From: Protoeuglena noctilucae | Lineage: Eukaryota; Chlorophyta; Pedinophyceae; Marsupiomonadales; Marsupiomonadaceae | Direction: 5' to 3' | DNA length: 64,000 nucleotides | NCBI GenBank assembly: GCA_958009085.1 | Contig: OY253668.1 | Span: 992,001-1,056,000 of the forward strand | Part shown: positions 10,958 through 23,400 of the stretch, piece after piece | Layout of the letters: each line of letters opens with the position of its first letter | How positions within the stretch are numbered: the stretch's first letter is position 1 | Made by a program: the position numbers and the translations under genes | Notes under the pieces: model-generated | The model's input: the letters and a program-made list of their open reading frames with translations, nothing else | The model's database searches: none | Told to the model about the DNA's origin: nothing

Positions 10958-13091
10958 CTAAGCCTTGTTGTACAGCCCCGGGGTCTTGTCCGGGAAGGCG
11001 TCGCGGCCGTGGGGCACGTCCAGGCCGAGGTCGGGGCAGATGGGGATGATGGCGAAGCTGTTGATGAACTCGTGCGAGGTGAAGTAGTGGCCCCTGCGGG
11101 ACGCAGGAGGGGCGGTGAGAGGTGTCGAGCGAGCCATCCCCATCTCACGTCTGTAACCGATTATCCGTTGCTTGGATGGCTGCAGCAGCAGAACCTCCAC
11201 CACTAAGCCAGCGATCAACGAACAACCCCGCGTCTCACCGGATGTGGTCCATGCGGATGACGTCCTTCATGCCGGGGAGCTTGTAGACCTCGCGGGTGAA
11301 GGCGTGCAGGTGGGGGTACTCGCGGAGGTCCCGCTTCGTGCACTTGAAGTGCTGCACGTAGACGGCGTCGAAGCGCACCAGCGTCATGAAGAGGCGGAGG
11401 TCTGCCTCGGTGAAGCGCGTGCCGTCCCCGGCCATCCAGCGCTGGCGGGAAAGGATCGACTCGGCGCGGTCCAGGGCTGCGGGGGGTGCGGAGGCACGGG
11501 GTGTCGTGACAAGGGGAAGGAGGAGCCATTGGCTGTCAGTGAGGGTGTCAGTGAGGGGACGTCGCCTCGCCCTTGCCTCCCATCGCGTCAGTGAGGGGCA
11601 GCGGCATCGGGTGTCATGGCGGGCGCGACACGGAGCCCACAGGAACATAGAGTGGTCTGGTGTGCGCCCTGCGTTCGCCACTCACCCTGGAAAAGCTCCG
11701 TGACTGCGACGTCGTACGCTTCTTGGCTCCGGGCAAAGCCGCAGCGGTAGACACCGTTGTTGATGCCGGGGTACACCCAGGCGTTGACCTCGTCGATGGC
11801 GGCGCGGAGGTCCTCGGGGTAGAGATCCAGACTGGGGTTGCGCGCCAGGTGGTCGAACTCGGCGTTGAGCATGCGGATGAGCTCCGAGCTCTCATTGTTG
11901 ACGATGGCCTTGGTCTTCTTGTCCCTGCTCGAGGGATGGAGACGTTGGTAGTTGATAACCAGTGGCCCCTTGGATGGGGAGAGGACAGCTCTCAGTCACC
12001 GTGCCCTGTCATGATGTGCGGTGCTTGCGACGCGGGGCATCTCACCAGAACACCGGCACGCTGTACTTGCCGCCCTGGTCTCCCACCATCTCGTACAGGT
12101 CCCGGATCGTCTGCGGGCACTCGCCAAGGGGTGCATGCATCCGCACCAGACGCGCCAACCGGGGCGTGCCGGCACGGTGTGGAATTTGCTGTGCTTGACA
12201 GGGCCCTTCACAGTGAGCCACTCGCCCCGGCGTTGTTGACCGTGTCGGGCCGCAGGAGCTCGTCGCAGGGGAAGCTCCCCACGCCCCATGCGCTGGACAC
12301 GGGGGGGTCGCCCGGCTTGCGGAAGGCCCAACCGACGTGGTTGTCCACGCCCGGGCGCGTCCGCTGCATCACGGGGTGCACCACGGACAGGCCAATGTGG
12401 TCCTCTGCGAGCGGAGAAAGTCGGACTCTAATCGGCATGCGCAAATGCTCCTCTCGCATTCAGCAGCATGGATCAATTTCCTCGGACACCCACCGAGGCC
12501 CTTCAGCTTGATCGTGGCGTAAGCGCGGCACGCCCAGGGGCAGGCGTAGGCGATGTACAGGTGGTACCGCCCGCTCTCCGGCTCATAGGGGCCGCCTGTG
12601 GGCGGAAGAAGGTGATGGTGTGCTGCGTGACGCCGCGAAGGCCGGGGCGACTATTCTGGCCGATTCGCGCGACCATCTGCACAAACATTGGCCCAGTAAC
12701 AAGGCTGCCCCTTTGCGATGCCGTCTGTGTGCCCGAGATGCGCGCATCGCCGCATTACAAACACTCATCGGCGGATGTCCTAAGGGCCCGATGCCCGCCA
12801 ACGGAGCCATCACAAGCCCAGATGGGAGGTGCGATGGTTTGTCATCGATAATATCATGCTGTATGAACAGTCTTGACGCGCGATACGCCCCGGATTGCGC
12901 GCACCTTGCTTGACCCAGTTGCGGTGCACGCTCTCGGAGCGCACGAACTCGCCCCCCTTGGCCACCTCCTCCATCGCAGTTCGGGCAGGACCAGCCACCA
13001 TAGCGGAGTGGGCGCGGCGCGGCGAGGCCCGGGCCAGGCAGGCAGGATGGGTCAGAGACAACGGCAGCAACCGGCGGGAAAGGATGGACAT
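10958..13091 (-). CDS. glutathionyl-hydroquinone reductase (GST omega-like)
   Basis: Reduces glutathionyl-hydroquinones to hydroquinone and oxidised glutathione; family known as GS-HQR, YqjG, PcpF or ECM4. Multi-exon: exon 1 is 13091-12905 and exon 2 starts at 12595. Further segments carry LEDHIGLSVVHPVMQ, then YEMVGDQGGKYSVPVFW, then IVNNESSELIRMLN, then the C-terminal helical domain (LDRAESILSRQRWMAGDG, then FTEADLRLFMTLVRFDAVY) and the end GRDAFPDKTPGLYNKA. The catalytic CPWA motif is in exon 2 (YIAYACPWACRAYATIKL), typical of this family rather than of common GSTs. The N-terminus is basic and hydroxylated before ARTAMEEVAKGGEFVR, compatible with plastid or mitochondrial targeting. It converges with the DUF3067 gene, 236 bp apart. 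Confidence 0.88.
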
Positions 13092-13658
13092 ACCGGCAAA
13101 CGACTTCTCGCAATTACTGACGGCACAGGCGGCTCGCTGCCATTCAAGTTCAATTGACCTGGAATCGCTCTCACATCAGGCCCCGTGCAGCACGTCTGGC
13201 ACTTACAAAGAAACGACTTCAACCGGCGCCAACGGGGCAGGCTTTCTGACGGAGAGCGGCGCCGCTCACCACTGGGGGGGGCAGCCAACGCAAGCCGCCC
13301 GGATTCTCATCGAATGGGGCTGCGCCAGTCATGCAGGGCATCACAGGCACGCCCGTTGCAGGCGTCGCTGCTGAAGGGAGTAGGCACTAAACAGCGGCGC
13401 TATCCAACGTGCCTCTCTGGGCCAGCGAGTCCCGGCGTGCAAGGCAGGGGGCGGCATCCCCGCTGTGGATGCTCCCCGCGCAACCACCGTGCCCTGTGTG
13501 CTGCAGCAAAGAACTGGAAACGGTCCAAACACAGCTCGCTCTGGTGAGACGTCTCGACGGTGACGGGCCCCGCGGGGCGCGCCCGCTGCTGCCGATCCCG
13601 GCTGGGCCGGCAGCGCATGGCGCGGCGCACGGGCACGCCACACCCGCGCTGCTACCCC
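13092..13658. other. intergenic region
   Basis: 567 bp between the start of the GS-HQR gene and the end of the HSF gene. Expected to hold the GS-HQR promoter and the HSF 3' UTR. No gene or repeat seen. Confidence 0.35.
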
Positions 13659-16600
13659 TCAGTCGTCGACCGCGGGCGTCAGCAGCTCGTCCCAGAAGCG
13701 GTCGTCCTGGGACGCCGACAGCAGAGCCTTGAAGTCCACCCCTGCCAGGTCCCCGCCGTCCGCCGCTAACCCCGCGCCCCACGCACCCGCACCAAAGTCA
13801 GGCCCGTCCGGCCCATTCGCCGACGGATCCACCCCGGGAACCCCCGCCGGCATCGCGGCTGGTGCGCCCGGGAGGCGCGCCCCGAAGGCGGCAGCCGGGG
13901 CGGGGACGTCGAGCGGGGGCGGGAAGGCGACGTCCATGCCGTGGATATGGACCTGGCCAGGCACGCGCAGCGGGCCGGGAGAGGCAGCGCCGGCAGCCGG
14001 GGGCGCCACGGGGGAGGGGCTGCGGAGGAGGTCCTGCGGAGCAGGAGACAACAACATGGGGCTTACAACACGCCTAGGAGCGCAGGGCTGGCAATGCAGG
14101 TGTGTTTCAGGGTCTGGACCGACATCATGATGGTCAGAAATGTCGATGATGGGAGGTTATGGCTGACCCGCGCGTCCCCTTCCTGGGAAGTAAGTTAGCG
14201 CCGTCAACCCTGGGGTCTGAGTGCCACACAACCACTTATCCATCCCGCTTGCACTCACTGCAGCGCGAGGGGCGCCGTGCGGCGCGCGCGCGGAGGGGCT
14301 GTGCCCCGGGGGCGGGCCGGGGCCAGAGGAGGGCGCCTGGGGCGCTGGCGGCTGGCCGTGAGGCGCGGCACAGCGCACCGGCTGTGGGCCCCCAGGCGAG
14401 GGCATCTGAGCGTGGCAACGCCGGACGGCGCAAGTGAGGGCACCGCGCCCGCATGCACTTCACGCGCATCGCAGGATTCCCCGTGCGTGTCACCGACGCC
14501 TTCCCATGGCAAAGGGTGCGTGAGGTCAGTCAAGGGCCAACCGCGCCCCGTCCACAGACACCCCGACACCGGTATTACAGTACCATACCTCGGTCGAAAT
14601 TGCGGGATAGAAAGAGAGGCTCTGAGGTACGGGCCGACTCCCCCCGCGACAGCTCACCTTGCCGGTGGCGGACACGACGGCCGAGGGGCGCAGTGCCACA
14701 GCGGGCATGGCCTCGTCCTCCAGGTCTTCGAGCGTCACGTTCCCGAAGTCCGCGAGAGAGACGTTGTCCATCTGTGCTGCCATGCTGCGGGGCAGCGATG
14801 GCCGCGGGCAATGGAGTCGCACAGTGCAGGGGCAGCGCAGGTTTGTGCAAGTGCGCTCATTCGCCAGCCAGCAGTGGACCGTGGAGCGACTGATGTGGAC
14901 GGGGTGGTGCCAGCGCAGGCAACGGGTACCCTGTCCCTGCCCTCACCTGGCCACTGCCAAGTTGGCCTCATGTGCAGCTGCCTGTGCCTGCGCAGCGCTG
15001 GCCTTCGCCTCCCCCTCCATCTGCTGGAGGAAGGTAACGAGGAAGTCCCGGCCCAGTCCCCCGGGCTGCTGGTACACGGACAGTTGCTGCGGGCACGGGG
15101 CGGACAGGGACAGGTCGACTGCACCCTTCACGGTTGCCCAACGAAGGGTATGCAGCGAGAGCACCAACTGCGCTCATTGATTCCCAATACTCTTCCTGCA
15201 ATCGACAGGCTGCCGGCGCGTCTCACGTTGGCGGCTTGGTCGTCGCCGGCAGGTGCACTGGGCTCCAGTCCCTGGGCCTGAGGCTCCGTGTCCCCGACGG
15301 CTCGTCGCTTGCGCTGCCCCGAGTGCTCCAGGCTCCGGTGCAGGTGGCCCGAGCTGACCATCTGCAAGGGCGACAGATGTGCTGGGTGGCAACACGCTGG
15401 CGGGGCTACGAGAGATGCACAACAAGGCGCAGGTAAGCGGGGGCGCGATGCGTCCCCGCGTGGACTCGCACCTGTGGAATCAGCTGTGGGTTCTTGAGGG
15501 CTTGTGCCAGGAAGGAGATGAGCTGCGCCTGGCGGTTGTCCGACTGCGCAGGCGGGGAAAGCATGAGTCATCCCGTCATCCTGTCAGTCTCAAGCCGGGC
15601 GATGACAACATGAGGTCACGAATAACCATCTGCTCTCCGTCTATGCCGTCGCAGTTCTTCGACGTCGTGCACCCCATCGCATGGTATCGCATCCCACTCC
15701 ACTGCCACGCACCCATCCTCACCTGCGCCATCCGCTCGTGCATCATGGCCACCTGCTGCTGCTGCGCGAACATGGTCTGCCGGAGCCGCATGACCTCTGA
15801 CACGAGCGTGACCTTGTCACGCTTCAAAGACTCGATGTCGTCGCGCACCCCGCCATACTGACCCAGCTCAATCGCTGCGGGAAAAGCAGAAGGTGCCTTG
15901 GAACGGGCCGGGGACGGTTCGAGGAACGCGGGAAAGCAGCGCAGCGGTCCGCTGAGACGGGCCAACGAACGACAGAGAGCCGCCCTCACCGTACAGGCCC
16001 TGCTCGTTGGCTGGGGCGCGCTTGTCGCTGCTGCTGGGCTTCCGGCGATGTATCTGAACCAGAAGGTCCTCCCGGCCCCGCATGAAGTACTCGTTCGCGA
16101 ACTCCCAGCGGTCGGGGTCGACCTTTCGGAAGCCGTACGTGTTGAGCTGGCGGACGAAGGAGGAGAAGTTGTTGTGCTTGAAATGCAGCGGGAGGAGGTC
16201 CCGCGCAAACTCGGGAGGCTTCCAGACGATGAACGTCCGGCCGTTCGGGCCCCACGACACGATGTCATCGCTCGTCGGGTCGTTCACGAGCTCGTACGTC
16301 TGCGGGAGCTCGGCGCACGCACGGGTCACTCGGCGGCGCTTCCGCTGGCCGCGAACGGCACAGATAGCGGGTCTGCGCACACACGCGCGCGCGCCGCGGC
16401 GAAGACGCGCGGCCTCGAGGCGACGGCAGCACTCAGCAGCGCACGTCTGGGCAGGTCGCGCGGGGCCCCGGGAGCGCAGGGAACGGCCGTTTCTGAAGCG
16501 CGATGCGCAGTCGACAACGCAGGCGATCGCGCGCGAGCAACACCGCCCCCCTGCGCGCGCGGCAACCGCCGCACCTTGGTGAGGAAGGGGGGAGGCGAGG

Positions 16601-16673
16601 ACGCGGTGGAGGCTGCCGCGCTAGGTGCGGCATCTCCCCGCGCCCTGGACGAGGAGCCCGCCCTCCTTCTCAT
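13659..16673 (-). CDS. HSF: heat shock transcription factor, class A-like
   Basis: Master activator of heat-shock genes; binds nGAAn repeats as a trimer in the nucleus. Exon 1 (16673-16575) ends PPPFLTK. Exon 2 (16299-15990) holds nearly the whole winged-helix DNA-binding domain: [20 protein letters not shown], then [20 protein letters not shown]. Exon 3 (15874-15723) gives the leucine-heptad oligomerisation helix ([20 protein letters not shown]). Later exons give HR-B ([17 protein letters not shown]), a basic nuclear-localisation patch (QRKRRAVGD), acidic segments and a long Pro/Ala-rich tail ending [17 protein letters not shown]. The FWDELL core is a typical aromatic/acidic AHA activation motif of plant class A HSFs. 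Eight or nine exons; some in the 14.2-15.4 kb part are tentative. Confidence 0.9.
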
Positions 16674-17438
16674 AACCCCCTCCTGCCCCCGCTCCCCGGC
16701 TCAGATGGACGACGCGGCCAGAACGAGGCGCCTGATGGGCAGCCTTGTGGGGGCCTGCGCGCGGACGTCTCCGCAGGGGTGAGGGGTGCGCGCGAAGCCC
16801 CCTAGCCAGTAATGAACAAAAGCAAGCGCTTTCCGCGTAGAAATGCGATCGAAGAGCTGCGGCCGAGGCACAACGACGCCGGAGAGGGTCGTCCCGGCCA
16901 CGAAATCGTCCCCCGCTTCGCGCTAGAACTGACATGTCTTTGACAAACAGACACGCGGCGCGGGATTCGGAGGCGCGCGAAAACTCTTGCAGGAACGGGA
17001 GGGCAACCCACCTGCGCGCGCGAGGGCTTCTGCGGGCGCGTCGATCCGCCCGGTGTCGGGAATCGCAAGGTGCGGGCATTTGACGGGCGACGTTCGGGGA
17101 TTGCGGCCTTGGGAAGGGCTACCCAGTTGTCAGAACTTCCAGAAACCACCACACCCGCTGAGGCCGTGCCCAGACCCGACAGCGGGCGGCGCTACCGACG
17201 CAGGGCGGCAGCCGGTGGGCCCACGCAGGAACCTACACCGATTTGTGTTCAAATGTTTGGAGGGCGTGAGCGGCGGCGCGGAGGAAACACATCACGCAGG
17301 GCAAGGGAGGACGCTACGCCGCACGGGACACCTCTAGCGCTAAGTCAACGGTCCCCTGCCTGGCAGGAAGGGGAGGGGAGCACTGGCCACAGGCCCCAGC
17401 TGCTGCACGGGGCACCACAGGAGATGTGGGGCGGTCGC
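16674..17438. other. intergenic: HSF promoter and centrin 3' flank
   Basis: 765 bp. No coding exon recognised. I did not find a clear array of heat-shock elements (nGAAnnTTCn) by eye. Confidence 0.35.
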
Positions 17439-18565
<1,127 letters not shown>

Positions 18566-18758
18566 CGTCCCTCTCTCCCCTCTGCTCCTGAACGGGTCCG
18601 GTTCTCGCAAGGCTTTCGCCGTGTAATGTCGCGGGGCGTCTCTTCGCGGGCAGCGGGCCGCGGGGTCGCTCAAAAGACCAAAACGTCAGTCGCCCCAGTG
18701 TCAGTGCTTTTCAAGGAATGCCAACCGCGGTCAGCGACGGTGGCCACAGACGCTCTAT

Positions 18759-19936
18759 TCAGCCAAGAACCGGGACGGCGTTGGGGAGGCGGCTCTCGCC
18801 TCCCACCACGGGCACGTGCTCTCCAGGGACAAACTCACGCCGCGCCCCGCGCTCGTCCACTGCAGGCAGGGGCAGGGTGTCCGGGGCGTCGGAGGGAGCA
18901 ACCGCCGAGGACAAACCATCGGCCGGCGAAGTGCTCAAAAGTCACACATTTCACCATCGCCTCCACACCACTGAGCATGTGGGCCCAGCCTCACCGATGA
19001 TCAGGCGGATGCAGCCGCCGCTAGACCCGTCCCGCGACATGGCGTGCGCGACGGCCTTCAGGACGAAGGCCCGGCACTCCTGCTCGGTCATCCCATCCCG
19101 CCAGTTGCAGTCGCACCACCCCGTGATGTACGCAGACCCAGAGCCCCCGATGTGGTACGGCTCGCGGAAGAGGGTCCCCCCGAGAGGAAGGGCCCACACG
19201 CTCCCACCCTCATGCTGCACGACGGAAACAGCGGACGCTGCTCGCCGGGCGCTCTGGCGGTGCCGTCAGCCAACCCTCTCGCTGCGCCATTGCCCGCAAC
19301 GCACCTTGTCCCAGCCGGCGACGATGAGACCGGCCTGCAGGCGGTCCTTGTAGGAGTAGACGACCTCGCGGACGATGTTGGCCGCTGTGCGCACGTCGCA
19401 GGGCTCCTGCGTCATCTGGCAATGCTGCTCGAGGGCGTGACTCACGGTCCACGAGACGTTTTGGGTGTCCGCCGCAGAGCCAGACCTGCGCGGGAGTCAG
19501 CGACGGCAACATGCGCTCGCCTGCCGAGCCTTCAGTGAGCCCAGGAGCACCCCATCTCCCAACTGCTGCCTCTCACCTGCAGATCCACACCTTGTCTGCG
19601 AGGGGTGTGATCTTGTCGGCGGCTCTGTTGGCCACGAAGTCGCCCGTGGAGGTCCGGGAGTCCGCACCCAGGATGACCCCCCCGCTGAACGTCGCAGCCA
19701 TGATGGTGGTCTGCGGGCAGGGCAGGGCGCACATCTCGACAACTAACCAATCCTCTGGCGTGACGGGCACAAGCTGAAAGCTGCCCCAATCGTCGCCGAA
19801 GCGCGTTTATGGCTGGCCAGAGAGACATATGTATTGCGCTCGTCCCTATGAGGTCGGGCAGGGCAAATGCAGCCGGGATCTCTCGCGACCTCACCCCCGT
19901 GGATACGGACTGCGACGTTGAGCAGCTTTCCGCCAT
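18759..19936 (-). CDS. 20S proteasome subunit beta type-6 (beta1)
   Basis: Catalytic caspase-like subunit of the 20S core. Exon 1 (19936-19895) encodes only a 14-residue propeptide ending in Gly. Exon 2 (19710-19577) starts exactly at the catalytic Thr1 ([20 protein letters not shown]). Thr1, Asp17 and Lys33 are present, and Arg45, which sets the acidic-residue preference of beta1, is conserved just before SGSAAD. Later exons: [12 protein letters not shown] to [27 protein letters not shown] to CIRLII; and a last exon from a CTGCAG acceptor to the stop at 18759 ([18 protein letters not shown]). All phases agree. The 5' end faces KNL1 across a 475-bp divergent promoter; the 3' end lies 193 bp from the centrin start. 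Confidence 0.95.
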
Positions 19937-20411
19937 CACCCAATGCGACAGCGCGAGGGGGGGTCCCCGCGTGCGCTGCACAGTGCCTCGGGACCTCTAG
20001 CGCGAGCGCTGGCCCCAGCAGTCAGCCACCGTGGTTCCTGTTCAACAGGATCTGCTCGGCAGCGGAGGGACGCGTCCAGAACGGCAGGGAGAAGCGAGGC
20101 AGGGCCTTTTGAAGATAAACGCGAGAGCGGCGACAGACGGGCAGCCTTGAGTTGATTCTTTGACAGACAGGACCATGATCACAGCCGAAATCCTAAGAAT
20201 CAAGCGGCGTGGAGAATTCTGACACGTACACGCCAGTAGCCTTGGCCTCTTGAAACTATCCGCCCGCTGGAGCTTTCCGACATCGCTGCGCTACTCTCTG
20301 TGCGCACGCTGGGCTCCTTCAACCGCTGGTTTGGACGTGACCCTTCGATTCATTCGGCCCGGCCTGGAGTCGCACCCGCGACCGGCCTCGGATGCGCGCG
20401 GAGACGGTATC
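19937..20411. promoter_or_regulatory. divergent promoter shared by proteasome beta1 and KNL1
   Basis: 475 bp between the two opposing start codons. It must carry both promoters and 5' UTRs. It is less GC-rich around 20100-20240 than the flanking exons. No motif identified with confidence. Confidence 0.45.
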
Positions 20412-23400
20412 ATGGACAGGAACGCGGGCGTATCCGGGCTTGCGGCGCCCCGCGCCGCGCCCAGCCCGCTCGTGAAGGGCTTGGCCGCTGAGAAGGAGAA
20501 CACGCCGGTGAAGCCGCCGAACCCGGGCAGGAGGAGTTCTATCGGGGGCAAGACGCCGGGGAGGACGCCTACTTCGGTGGGGACCGCGCGTGGCTGCCCA
20601 GACAGAGGCGTTGTTACACAACGCCGAAGCGTTCGCGCGCTCCTCGTCCGCCGCCCGGCTGGCCTCCCTGGCACCGCAGTGCAATTCTCGGTTTTTCGTC
20701 CTGTCCTGCAGATTCTCCGGAAGCGCCCCGCGCTCGCTCCCCTGAGCGCGGAGGGGAAGAAGAAACGCAAGTCCCTCGGCCGCCGCGTGTCCTTCGCCCC
20801 CGACCCCGAGGCGAGGGCAAAAGCTTGCACTTTTGCTCGTCTACGACCTCTGCTTGCGCGCGAACTCACAGCGCACAAGGCCCAGGCCTACGCCCTCACG
20901 CGCAGTTGCACACGCTTCACATTTACGAAAAGGACCGCGGCGGCTCCCCGCTTCCCCGCGCCGTGGTTATCCAGGAGGAAGAGGAGCGGAGCTCTCGCGA
21001 AGTCAACCTGGATGCCGTGCCCGGGGATGCGAGCCCGATGGAGATCACTGGTGAGCTCCACAGTGGGCTGTCGGCCCAGCCCACGGCGCGTGCTGGCCCC
21101 ATGCCCATCGTCGACACCGCAACCGTCCCATTCGCAGGGCGGTCGGCCACCTCTCGCCGGCGGAGCTTCATGCTGACGAGCCCACCCCGCCCTGCCGACC
21201 ACGACGCAGCCACGTCGTCCCCGCCCAACGCAACGGTGACTGGCGTGCTGCGTGCCGCGTTGCCTCGCCGCCCGGCCTCTGCTCCTCGCCGGCACCAAAC
21301 GGAGCACGCCCAGTCGCGACCAACCGCCGCATGCTGCGCCCGAGCCAGCATGAGGTCGTTTACCACGCACCTTTCCTGGCGTGTCTGCAGGAAAGCAACC
21401 ACGTGGCCCTTCCCCGCGCCAATCTCGCAGCGCTGATGGCCTCGCCGGCTGGCTCGGACATGCAGCTGTCCAGCGATGGCAGCGCCGAGGCGGAGACGGG
21501 CGCGCTGACGTCTCCCAGCACACACCTTCGTGCCCCAGGTTCGCGGCACTTCGGTGTGTCGGATGTGACGGCGGCTGTGCCCACCCTGGGGGCGCTGTTG
21601 GAGGAGGACGCAGGGGAAGACGGGCACGACGAGCGCGGCATGGGCCACGCATGGGACGTGACCAAGGCAGTGCCTTCACTCGACGCGCTGCTGGAGGAGG
21701 ACGTGGGGGACAGCGGGCGGGATGAGGGCGTAGGCCGCACGTGGGAGGTTACGGCGGCGGTGCCCTCCCTCGAGGCGTTGCTGGAGGACGACGTCAAGGG
21801 CGGGGGAGACGAGGAGGCAAAGGGCTTGGCCGAGAGCCCTGGCGACGCCGCGCACGAGCACCCCGGGTGGGAGGTGACGGCGGCGGTGCCGTCTCTGGGG
21901 GCGCTGCTGGAGGAGGACGTTGGCGAGGAGGGGCCGGAGCGTGACGCCAGGGAGGACGCGATGGATGCGTACGCGGGCGACAGCAAGCACAGCCACGCGT
22001 CGCCCGTCGCGGCGGCAGCGCTGCCCGCCGGCCCTGCGTGCGACGTGAGCGCGAGCGAGGACATCGCCGATGACGCCGTCCCCGCCACCCAGCCGGAGGG
22101 CGCGGCGGACGAGGCAGGCGTGGCAGGGCGCGAGGCCGACACAGCCATTGCTACGCCGGCGCCGGAGGCTGCGGCAGAGCACCCTACTCCGGCGGACAGC
22201 CCTGGTGCGCCCCTTCCCACGCCCCTCACCGCCCGTGCACCACTCGAGCCAACGCCCTCCCCTGTGTCCCTCGATGCCGGCATGGGCGCCGGCCAGGAGC
22301 AGCCAGACACCCCGATCAGGTGCGTGGAGTAGCTGTCAAGTGCTCTCGAGTGACCCCACCCCCGTGATATTCGCGCTGCCGACACACAGAGTCGGCCCCA
22401 CCACCCAGGGTACCCACAATCCTCACCACACCCACTCGGCTGCCCTTCGTGCCCGCAGCTGGTTCAATGCCGCCGTGGCGCCCTCCCTGGATGGCCTCGA
22501 CACCCAGAGTCCTTTCGCTGCCTCGGACTCTGCCATCGCTCCCTTCCACGCCACGCCCTCGGAGGTCCAGGGCCCGCGCCAGGCCACGATGTCCCCGGAT
22601 GCCGCAGTGGACCAGGCGCTGAGCCCGGCGCCCGTCCAGGCAGACCAGGACGTGAGGGACGGCGCCGGCACGTGCATGATCCCAGAGGCTTCAGCGGGGA
22701 TCAACGTCCCAGAGGCCGTCGCTGGCGTTGCGGACAACCAGCGCAAGGATGTTGAGGACGAGGCTCGTGTCTCGTCGCCCTGCCCCACGCCCGGCGACGC
22801 GGGGGCCCAGGCAAAGCAGACGCCCCTGCCCCCGGCTGCGTGCCCATCGCCCGGGGACGTGGAGATGGAGGTCGCAAGCGAGTGCGTCGGTGGAGCAAGC
22901 GGCGTGGTTATCGCTGATGGCGTGGCTGACGAGGGCCTGCCGTCGCCGGCGGAGGTAGCAGACCACTCGTCTTCGTTTGCCTTCGATGCGATCCCGACCG
23001 CGCACGCGCCCTCGCCCGCTGACAAGGCGACGGAGGCCGCTGCCGAGACCCCCCTCGGCTCCACGCTGCTCTCGCCCCACCCCGCGGCGGGGGCGAGTCC
23101 CACGTCCGCTCCGGCACCCTCGGCCAGCTCACCGACGTCGTCCCACGGGGGTCCGGGCCCCTCGCATGCGGCCCCGGCCAGCCTGTCGCTGACGCCGGCG
23201 TCCGGCCTGGACCTCACCGGCGACGACTCAAGTGACCTCGTGCGCAAGTGGGGGTTCGTGCCCGGTGCAGATGACACGCTCGCCCTCAACCTCAGGTGAG
23301 CAGCGCTTGGCTGCTGTGCGACCTTGCTTGCCATAGGTGCAGCGACTCTCGTGCTTAACCAAAGCCGTCATGGCCTTTCTTTGCCAACCCATCACTCCTC

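Noticed and set aside
11172-12511. Plus-strand frames across the GS-HQR gene
   Set aside because: Antisense shadows. The minus strand carries the CPWA motif and family-wide similarity.
16802-17079. Minus-strand exons between HSF and centrin
   Set aside because: No phase-consistent splice set and no recognisable protein; treated as intergenic.
21360-22385. 341-residue minus-strand frame opposite the KNL1 repeat exon
   Set aside because: Ser/Ala/Thr-rich shadow of the acidic KNL1 repeats; no domain, and the plus strand has clear in-phase splicing.
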